Notes under the pieces: generated by a model | Seen by the model: only the letters and a program-made list of their open reading frames with translations | What the model was told of the DNA's origin: nothing | Databases searched by the model: none | Shown: positions 1-4,611 of the stretch, piece by piece | Layout: the number at the start of each line of letters is the position of its first letter | Numbering within the stretch: the first letter of the stretch is position 1 | Program-made: the position numbers and the translations under genes | DNA from: Thermoleophilaceae bacterium | GTDB lineage: Bacteria; Actinomycetota; Thermoleophilia; Solirubrobacterales; Thermoleophilaceae | NCBI GenBank assembly: GCA_013696905.1 | Contig: JACCXP010000273.1 | Location: forward strand, 1 to 5,824 | Length of the DNA stretch: 5,824 bases | Direction: 5' to 3'

Positions 1-41
1 GCCGAGAGGGCCGCGCGCAGGCTCGCGACCGGGTCGGTCAA
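1..41 (-). CDS. Possible 5' end of a truncated gene (TTG start), cut by the window edge
   Basis: On the minus strand a TTG codon at 41-39 opens a frame that stays open to the window edge and reads MTDPVASLRAALS, which looks like a natural protein N-terminus. It starts 26 bp after the rlmH stop on the same strand, so it could be the next gene of an rlmH operon. There is no Shine-Dalgarno sequence. Thirteen codons are too few to assign a family; an aminoacyl-tRNA synthetase such as ArgS would be compatible with the style of the N-terminus, but that is only a guess. The stretch may instead be non-coding. Confidence 0.3.
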   Translation of the reverse strand, partial: MTDPVASLRAALS

Positions 42-67
42 GGGCGAGCCGATGGGCGGCAGGACAC

Positions 68-475
68 TCAGTAATGGTATGGCTCGCGCGCCAGGATCTT
101 GTGGGCGCGATAGAGCTGCTCGAGCAGCACGACCCGGGCGAGCTGGTAGGGCAGCGTCATCGGCCCGAACGACAGGCGCATGTCGCAGTCGGCCAGATCG
201 AGTCCGCGCGGACCGCCGAGCACGAAGCAGAGATCCTTTCCCGACTGGCGACGCTGCTCGAGGAACTCCGCGAAGGCGAGCGAGTCGAGGGCGGCGCCAC
301 GCGAGTCGAGCAGGCACAGAAAGGCGGTGGCGGGAACGCGTCCAGTGACCTTCTCGTCCTCCTTCACCTCCATCAGCTCGAGGCGCGCGTGGCGAGCGAG
401 CAGCTGCTGGTAGTGCTGGACGTCGTCGGAGAAGGGCGGGCGGAGGCGACCTACGGCTAGGACGATTGTGCGCAT
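68..475 (-). CDS. rlmH: 23S rRNA (pseudouridine-1915-N3)-methyltransferase RlmH, short form
   Basis: This SPOUT-class enzyme transfers a methyl group from S-adenosylmethionine to N3 of pseudouridine 1915 in helix 69 of 23S rRNA, acting on assembled 70S ribosomes in the cytoplasm. The 135-residue product shows the family hallmarks: N-terminal beta strand (residues 2-9), the SAM-binding knot loop LGGPRGLD (86-93), MTLPYQLARVVLLEQLYRA (106-124) and the C-terminal PYHY. It starts at ATG 475-473. Members are usually about 155 residues; this one lacks roughly 20 residues between strands 2 and 3 (around residues 43-52). It ends in Tyr where the family commonly has Arg or Lys. The gene diverges from the DUF3467 gene, with 27 bp between the start codons. 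Family assignment is firm; the effect of the shortening is unknown. Confidence 0.95.
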   Translation of the reverse strand: MRTIVLAVGRLRPPFSDDVQHYQQLLARHARLELMEVKEDEKVTGRVPATAFLCLLDSRGAALDSLAFAEFLEQRRQSGKDLCFVLGGPRGLDLADCDMRLSFGPMTLPYQLARVVLLEQLYRAHKILAREPYHY

Positions 476-489
476 GACCGGCCCGGTGC

Positions 490-495
490 GATACT
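490..495 (+). promoter_or_regulatory. Candidate -10 element for the DUF3467 gene (leaderless)
   Basis: GATACT matches the sigma-70 type -10 consensus at four of six positions. A partial -35, TTGTGC at 466-471, lies 18 bp upstream inside the rlmH start region. Seven bases separate the hexamer from the GTG at 503, so transcription would be expected to begin at or next to the start codon. This is one of the few A/T-rich spots in the region. It was judged by eye only. Confidence 0.4.
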
Positions 496-496
496 A
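491..496 (-). promoter_or_regulatory. Candidate -10 element for rlmH, overlapping the DUF3467 -10
   Basis: Read on the minus strand, 496 to 491 is TAGTAT, which fits the TANNNT pattern of bacterial -10 elements. It lies 15 bases before the rlmH ATG, predicting a leader of only about eight bases without a Shine-Dalgarno sequence. No convincing -35 is visible. It shares five bases with the opposing -10 at 490-495, so the pair would form one bidirectional promoter. Confidence 0.35.
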
Positions 497-502
497 GAGC
501 GC

Positions 503-793
503 GTGCCCGACGAGGGAGCCGAGCGCCGCTTCAACATCCACACCTCACCCGAGGCGATGGCCGGCGTCTATGCCAACTTCGCGAACGTGAGCCACTCGGA
601 GTACGAGTTCACGATCACATTCGCGCGCGTCGACCACGAGGTCGAGGACGAGGAGGTGCCCGGCGTCGTGGTCTCGCGCGTCAGCCTGTCACCACGCTTC
701 ATGCGCGAGCTGATCGAGGCGATGGAGGACAACCTCGGCAAGTGGGAGACGCGCGAAGGGATCAAGAACCTCCCCGAGTACCCGGGGGACTAG
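503..793 (+). CDS. DUF3467 domain protein, function unknown
   Basis: The 96-residue acidic cytoplasmic protein matches the small DUF3467 family. The block ANFANVSHSEYEFTITFARV (residues 24-43) carries the typical 'N-x-x-x-H-S-x-x-E-F' pattern. It is followed by an acidic loop (46-52), a beta strand (55-62) and the SLSPRFMRELIEAMEDNL helix (61-78), equivalent to the family's 'SPEHAKRLLxALxxN' segment. There are no transmembrane segments or signal peptide. The GTG at 503 is chosen because the next in-frame ATG (557) would delete conserved residues of the first strand. The gene diverges from rlmH and converges on the M48 protease gene, sharing a CTAG at the stop codons. The biochemical role of the family is not established to my knowledge, so none is proposed. 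Confidence 0.87.
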   Translation: MPDEGAERRFNIHTSPEAMAGVYANFANVSHSEYEFTITFARVDHEVEDEEVPGVVVSRVSLSPRFMRELIEAMEDNLGKWETREGIKNLPEYPGD

Positions 794-806
794 GAACCTC
801 CCCGGG
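781..806. terminator. GC-rich hairpin enclosing both convergent stop codons
   Basis: Arms CCCGGGG (781-787) and CCCCGGG (800-806) are perfect inverted repeats, extended by a possible G-U pair (788/799). The ten-base loop (789-798) holds the CTAG that provides the TAG stop of both convergent genes. A hairpin forms in either transcript, so it could act as a bidirectional terminator or 3' stabiliser for the DUF3467 and protease mRNAs. No run of T follows on either side, so it is not a classical intrinsic terminator. Confidence 0.4.
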
Positions 807-2025
807 CTCGCCACGCCTCGCCGTAGCCAATCCGCTCGAGCGTCGTCGGGTGGGTGCCGAACAGCAGGTGCAGGACGCGCGGCGGGTCGGGGTCTGAGAC
901 GTTGCGCGTCGCGAGCCCGCGCTCGAGGCCGATGAAGGCGGCGGGATCCCGCGTCAGGTCGAGCGCGAACGCGTCGGCCCGCGCCTCCACCTGGCGCGAG
1001 AGCACGTTGCCGGCCGACCCGACCGCGAACGACACGAGCGCGACGGCGAGAGCGAGCGCGGGCAGCATCGCGGGCGAGCCGATCGCGCCTGAGGGCGCGA
1101 GGCGCTCGGTCAGCCGCTGCGCCAGATAGGCCGCGGGCACGGTGACGATCGCGAGCCACAGGATCCCCTTGGGCAGATCCCCGTAGCGCTGGTGGGCGAG
1201 CTCGTGGGCCACCACCGAGCGGACCTGGGCGGGCTCGAGGTCGTCGAGCAGCGTGTCGTAGAGCACGACGCGCTTGCTCGCGCCGAGTCCCCCGACGTAG
1301 GCGTTGACCGCGGTCGTGCGCCGGCTGGCGTCCATCCGGTAGACCTCGCCGACCTCGACGCCCGAGCGCTCGGCGAGCGTCAGCACGTCGGAGCGCAGCT
1401 CGCCGGCGGGCAGCGGGGTGAAGCGGTTGAAGATCGGGTCGAGCACGAGCGGGGCGACGAACACGAACGCGATCGAGACGGCCGTGATCGCAAGCGCGCC
1501 CGGGGCCCACCAGTGACGCGGGAAGCGCCGTGCGAGCGCGACAGCGCCAGCCGCTCCACCGGCCGCGAAGAGCGCCCCGATCGCGCTCGCCTTTGCCAGG
1601 TCGGTGAGCCAGAAGCCCCACTCCTGGGTCGAGAGCCCGACGTCCACCGCACGCTCGTGCGACACCGCGTCGAGCGGCAGCGCGACCGCCGTCAGCACGA
1701 GCGACACGCCCGCGCCGACCGCCGCGCCTCCCAGCAGCGGTCGCCTGGTCGAGCGCTCGAGCGCCCGGCGCAGGCGGCGCGGGGGACGCAGGACGACGAG
1801 CGCGAGCGTGCCCCCGGAGACAAGCAGGCCGGCGACGCCGAGCACGCGCTGCGGTCCGCGGAAAGCCTCTGCCCGCTCGATCTCCTGAGCGCTGAAGTAC
1901 GCTGTCTTGTCGATCACGTCCGGCTCGATCAAGCCGCTTCGAGGCCTGAGCACGAGGGTCGCCACACCGGCGGCCAGGCCCACGAGCACCAGCGCGGCCG
2001 GCAGCGATAGACGATGACGACCCAT
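790..2025 (-). CDS. M48 family (Ste24/CAAX-protease-like) integral membrane zinc metalloprotease
   Basis: The 411-residue membrane protease is expected to cleave peptide bonds at or near the membrane, as Ste24/HtpX relatives do in membrane-protein quality control. The zinc motif is HELAH (274-278), with Glu275 catalytic. The third ligand is probably Glu347 in EARADAFAL, and Asp351 fits the conserved E-x-x-x-D. Other family marks are DPIFNRFTPLP (196-206), VLYDTLL (254-260) and FGTHPTTLERI (389-399). About seven hydrophobic segments lie near 8-26, 61-79, 97-118, 144-164, 176-196, 284-302 and 318-336, as in Ste24. The ATG at 2025 is preferred: the frame stays open upstream but that part is a hydrophilic antisense shadow of the phosphoesterase gene, and later GTGs would cut the first helix. 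It overlaps the phosphoesterase 5' end by 12 bp. Substrate unknown; prenyl-protein processing is not implied. Confidence 0.92.
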   Translation of the reverse strand: MGRHRLSLPAALVLVGLAAGVATLVLRPRSGLIEPDVIDKTAYFSAQEIERAEAFRGPQRVLGVAGLLVSGGTLALVVLRPPRRLRRALERSTRRPLLGGAAVGAGVSLVLTAVALPLDAVSHERAVDVGLSTQEWGFWLTDLAKASAIGALFAAGGAAGAVALARRFPRHWWAPGALAITAVSIAFVFVAPLVLDPIFNRFTPLPAGELRSDVLTLAERSGVEVGEVYRMDASRRTTAVNAYVGGLGASKRVVLYDTLLDDLEPAQVRSVVAHELAHQRYGDLPKGILWLAIVTVPAAYLAQRLTERLAPSGAIGSPAMLPALALAVALVSFAVGSAGNVLSRQVEARADAFALDLTRDPAAFIGLERGLATRNVSDPDPPRVLHLLFGTHPTTLERIGYGEAWRARGGS

Positions 2026-2793
2026 GGCGAGCCAACTGTAGAGAGCGCCCCGCGTCCGCCGCGCCGGGTCGCACTGGTCTCCGACATCCACGGCAACCTG
2101 CCCGCCTTCGAGGCCGTGCTCGCCGACATCGAGCGAGCGGGGGTGGACGAGACCTGGTGCCTCGGCGACCTCGTCGGCTATGGCGCCGAGCCCGACGAGT
2201 GCGTCGCGCTCGCGGCCGAGCGCTGCGCGGTCTGCCTGGTGGGAAACCACGACCTGGTGGTGCTCGGCCGGCTCGACATCGCCACCTTCTCGAGCAACGC
2301 CGCGGCGGCGGCACGCTGGACGCGCGAGCACATCGGCTCGGACGCGCTCGACTACCTCGCCGGCCTCGCACCGGCCGACAGCAGCGGCCCGCTGGGGCTA
2401 TTCCACGCCAGCCCCCGCGACCCCGTCTGGGAGTACGTGCTCTCGACCGTCCAGGCCGGCGAGTGCATGGACGCGATGGACACGCGCGTGGGCGTGGTCG
2501 GGCACTCGCACGTGGCGCTGTGCTTCTGGCGCGTGGACGGCGGCGGCGCCGACGGTCGCCAGACGCCCGCCGGCGCCGAGGCCGACCTGTCCTCCGGCGA
2601 GTGGATCCTCAATCCGGGCGGCGTCGGCCAGCCGCGCGACGGCGACCCTCGCGCCGCCTGGCTGCTGCTTGCACTCGAGAGCTGGACCGCGACCTGGCAC
2701 CGGACCGAGTACCCGGTCGAGGACGCCGCGCGTGCGATCGAGCGCGCCGGCCTGCCGCAGGCGCTCGGCCGGCGCCTCTTCGCCGGCGAGTGA
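2014..2793 (+). CDS. Calcineurin-like metallophosphoesterase
   Basis: The 259-residue soluble enzyme has a two-metal phosphoesterase active site. The signatures appear in canonical order: SDIHGN (Asp24, His26), GDLVGYG (Asp52), GNHD (Asn78, His79), HASPRDP (His131) and GHSHVA (His164, His166). A conserved-looking C-terminal block, WILNPGGVGQPRDGDPRAA, spans 197-215. No signal peptide or membrane segment is seen. The ATG at 2014 is the only ATG/GTG/TTG start possible before the first strand, because an in-frame TAG lies at 2008-2010. That forces a 12-bp head-to-head overlap with the protease gene. It is the first gene of an operon with the lipoprotein and kinase. Relatives hydrolyse phosphodiesters, dinucleoside polyphosphates or phosphoproteins; the sequence does not tell which. 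Opposing the kinase is an inference from context only. Confidence 0.92.
   Translation: MTTHGEPTVESAPRPPRRVALVSDIHGNLPAFEAVLADIERAGVDETWCLGDLVGYGAEPDECVALAAERCAVCLVGNHDLVVLGRLDIATFSSNAAAAARWTREHIGSDALDYLAGLAPADSSGPLGLFHASPRDPVWEYVLSTVQAGECMDAMDTRVGVVGHSHVALCFWRVDGGGADGRQTPAGAEADLSSGEWILNPGGVGQPRDGDPRAAWLLLALESWTATWHRTEYPVEDAARAIERAGLPQALGRRLFAGE
2035..2040 (-). promoter_or_regulatory. Candidate -10 element for the M48 protease gene
   Basis: Read on the minus strand, 2040 to 2035 is TACAGT, fitting TANNNT, and lies nine bases before the ATG at 2025. A transcript would have almost no leader. It sits inside codons 8-9 of the oppositely oriented phosphoesterase gene. No -35 hexamer is recognisable, so support is weak. 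Confidence 0.25.
2768..2787 (+). promoter_or_regulatory. Hairpin just upstream of the coupled lipoprotein start
   Basis: Arms GCCGGCG (2768-2774) and CGCCGGC (2781-2787) form seven G-C pairs around a six-base loop CCUCUU, ending two bases before the GTG at 2790. In free mRNA this would hide the ribosome landing area of the lipoprotein gene. Ribosomes finishing the phosphoesterase gene would melt it, which fits translational coupling through the GTGA overlap. GC-rich coding DNA makes chance hairpins common, so the functional reading is an inference. Confidence 0.35.
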
Positions 2794-3407
2794 GCGGACC
2801 GCTGCGACAGATCGGGATCGCGGTCGCGGCGGGGCTGGCGCTCGGCGCCTGTGGCAGCGAGCGCCAGCCGATCCCCCGCGCGCAGGCCGCTGCGCTGATC
2901 GCCGACCTCGAGGAGGCGCAGCGACGCGTCGACGCCGGTGCGTGCGGCGACGTCGAGAAGGGCACCTTCGTGCGCCTCGACAGGCGGGTCGAGCGCCTCC
3001 CCGACGACATCGACTCGGACGTCGAGCAGGCTCTGCGCGACGGCGTCGGGCACCTCAAGGACGTGGCCGAGGAGGAGTGCGCGGCCAACCGCCCGGCGCG
3101 GACGACGACGCCCGACCCGACGCCTGTGCCTTCGACGACGAAGCCCGCCCCCACCACCAGCACGACCCCGCCGACGGACACCCCCAAGGGCAAGGGCAGC
3201 GACGAGGACGAGGAAGCCCCGCCGAGCACAGAGCCGCCGCCCCCGAAGGATCCCGACCCGCCCGCCGAGACACCGGGAGGCGGCACGCCCGCGCAGCCGG
3301 AGGAACAGGGCAAGAGCGGAGACGGCGGCACGGCGGTCGTGCCGGCCCCGGTGCAGCGCGGCCTGCGGGCGCTCGAGCGCGAGGGCCGCGAGCGGCTCGG
3401 ACTATGA
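2790..3407 (+). CDS. Putative surface lipoprotein with Pro/Thr-rich linker, function unknown
   Basis: GTG at 2790 overlaps the phosphoesterase stop as GTGA and gives a 205-residue protein with a lipoprotein signal peptide: Arg6, hydrophobic core 8-19 and lipobox L-G-A-C with Cys21 as the predicted lipidated residue. The mature part has three sections. Residues 30-98 are charged and probably helical, with Cys52 and Cys97 able to form a disulfide. Residues 101-185 are low-complexity Pro/Thr/Ser/Gly with an acidic patch (137-142), as in wall-spanning linkers. Residues 187-205 form a basic amphipathic helix (QRGLRALEREGRERLGL). The frame is open upstream to about 2157, but that part is an Arg-rich shadow; only the GTG start yields the signal peptide. 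It overlaps the kinase gene by 4 bp (ATGA). I recognise no named family. Its position suggests an extracytoplasmic partner of the kinase, which is inference. Confidence 0.85.
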   Translation: MSGPLRQIGIAVAAGLALGACGSERQPIPRAQAAALIADLEEAQRRVDAGACGDVEKGTFVRLDRRVERLPDDIDSDVEQALRDGVGHLKDVAEEECAANRPARTTTPDPTPVPSTTKPAPTTSTTPPTDTPKGKGSDEDEEAPPSTEPPPPKDPDPPAETPGGGTPAQPEEQGKSGDGGTAVVPAPVQRGLRALEREGRERLGL

Positions 3408-4603
3408 GCGCGCCCGAGACCGTCGCGGGCCGCTACCGCATCGACTCGCGCCTCGGCGCGGGTGGCATGTCGACGGTCTTCCGCGCGCTCGACACGGTGC
3501 TCGAGCGCGCGGTCGCCGTCAAGCTGCTGGCCGAGCACCTGGCCGACGACGACGCGTTCGTGGCGCGCTTTCGCCGCGAGGCGCTCGCCGCCGCACGGCT
3601 TCAGCACCCGAACATCGTCCAGGTCTTCGACTCGGGCCGTGACGCCGACTCGGGCCGCCACTACATCGTCATGGAGTACGTCGACGGCGCGTCGTGCGCA
3701 GACCTGCTGCGCGAGCGTCACATGCTCGAGATCGAGGAGGCGGTGAACGTGCTCGTCGACGCCTGCCGCGGGCTCGACTACGCGCACCGTGGCGGCGTCG
3801 TGCACCGCGACGTGAAGCCGGGCAACCTGCTCGTGGCCGCCGAGACGGGCGCCACGAAGCTGGCCGACTTCGGCATCGCAAAGGCCGCAGAGCAAAGCCG
3901 GATCACGCAGGTCGGCTCGATCCTCGGCACTGCCGCCTACCTCTCTCCGGAGCAGGCCCGCGGCGACGAGGCGGGGCCGCCCGCGGATATCTACTCGCTG
4001 GGGGTCGTCGCCTACCAGCTCCTGTCAGGGCGCCTCCCGCACGAGTACGGGTCGATCTCGGAGCTCGCGCTCAAGCAGCAGAGCCAGCACGTCGAGCCGA
4101 TCTCGATCCACCGACCGGGGCTCCCGCCCGCGCTCGACGATGCCGTGCTGCACTGCCTGGCACCCGACCCGCAGGCGCGCTACGCGAGCGCGGCCGAGCT
4201 CGGGGAGGCGTTGCGCGCCGGGCTGCACGGCCACGCGACGGAGGCGACCCAGGGGCTCGACAGCATGGAGCGCACGCGGGCGCTCGCATGGGACAGCGAG
4301 GCGACGCAGGCGCTGCCCGCGACCGGCGGCGGCGCAACGGGCACGCAGGTGCACGCCCCGGCCGAGCCCTGGACCGACGATCGCCCTTCCGCGCGCCCTT
4401 CGCGCCGGCCGCGCGAGCGCAGCGGGGGCTTTCCGCTCGGGCGCCTCGCGGCGACGGTCGCGTCGATCGTGATCGCCGCGGCGCTCGCGCTTGCCTTTGT
4501 CTCGAGCAGCGGCGGAAGCGGCGCCGAGGCCCCACGCGAGCCGGACGTCGATGGGCAGGTCCAGGGCTTGCGCGAGCTGATCGAGCGCAACAGCGCGCGC
4601 TAG
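3404..4603 (+). CDS. Membrane-anchored Ser/Thr protein kinase (PknB-like Hanks type) without PASTA domains
   Basis: The 399-residue kinase has all catalytic elements: glycine loop LGAGGMSTVF (17-26), VAVK with Lys40, helix-C Glu59, catalytic loop HRDVKPGN (134-141, Asp136), DFG (155-157), activation loop with Thr168 and Ser172, and GTAAYLSPE (175-183) with Thr176. The kinase domain ends near residue 272. A basic juxtamembrane linker (about 275-345) holds three T-x-x-L motifs (Thr282, Thr291, Thr301). One transmembrane helix (about 348-366) follows, with Arg-rich residues before it placing the kinase in the cytoplasm. The outside tail is only about 33 residues, so the PASTA sensor repeats of PknB are absent. 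The ATG at 3404 overlaps the lipoprotein stop (ATGA); the long open frame upstream is a shadow. Third gene of the operon; phosphorylates proteins on Ser/Thr, targets unknown. Confidence 0.95.
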   Translation: MSAPETVAGRYRIDSRLGAGGMSTVFRALDTVLERAVAVKLLAEHLADDDAFVARFRREALAAARLQHPNIVQVFDSGRDADSGRHYIVMEYVDGASCADLLRERHMLEIEEAVNVLVDACRGLDYAHRGGVVHRDVKPGNLLVAAETGATKLADFGIAKAAEQSRITQVGSILGTAAYLSPEQARGDEAGPPADIYSLGVVAYQLLSGRLPHEYGSISELALKQQSQHVEPISIHRPGLPPALDDAVLHCLAPDPQARYASAAELGEALRAGLHGHATEATQGLDSMERTRALAWDSEATQALPATGGGATGTQVHAPAEPWTDDRPSARPSRRPRERSGGFPLGRLAATVASIVIAAALALAFVSSSGGSGAEAPREPDVDGQVQGLRELIERNSAR

Positions 4604-4611
4604 CGGAGAGG

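Noticed and set aside
1753..1764. 12-bp palindrome GCGCTCGAGCGC, repeated at 3369-3380, as an operator or repeat family
   Set aside because: In both places it encodes Ala-Leu-Glu-Arg in preferred codons inside genes, so codon usage explains it.
1192..2010. 272-codon plus-strand frame antisense to the protease
   Set aside because: Composition is His/Arg/Glu rich as expected from the complement of membrane-protein codons; no domain visible.
2026..2331. Upstream in-frame extension of the M48 protease to 2331
   Set aside because: The extension is antisense to the phosphoesterase motifs, is hydrophilic, and precedes a proper N-terminal membrane helix starting at ATG 2025.
689..2371. 560-codon minus-strand frame across DUF3467, protease and phosphoesterase genes
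   Set aside because: Product is almost all Arg, Ala, Pro and Gly with no motif, and it lies in the wrong frame of a clear M48 protease. GC-rich DNA has few stop codons in shadow frames.
2157..2789. Upstream extension of the lipoprotein frame into the phosphoesterase gene
   Set aside because: It is Arg-rich with no homology signal, while the internal GTG at 2790 gives a signal peptide, lipobox and a 4-bp overlap.
2180..3403. Kinase frame open about 400 codons upstream, suggesting a giant fusion kinase
   Set aside because: The extra part is a low-complexity Arg/Ala/Pro shadow of two real genes; ATG 3404 sits right before a normal kinase N-lobe.
2609..3895. 428-codon minus-strand frame antisense to the lipoprotein and kinase, with a Gly/Ser/Val-rich hydrophobic middle
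   Set aside because: The hydrophobic stretch is simply the complement of the Pro/Thr-rich linker codons; no start signal or family motif.
4604..4611. Terminator between the kinase and tgt
   Set aside because: Only 8 bp separate the stops and I found no matching arms or T-run nearby; the short CGCTAGCG palindrome at 4598-4605 is too small to call.
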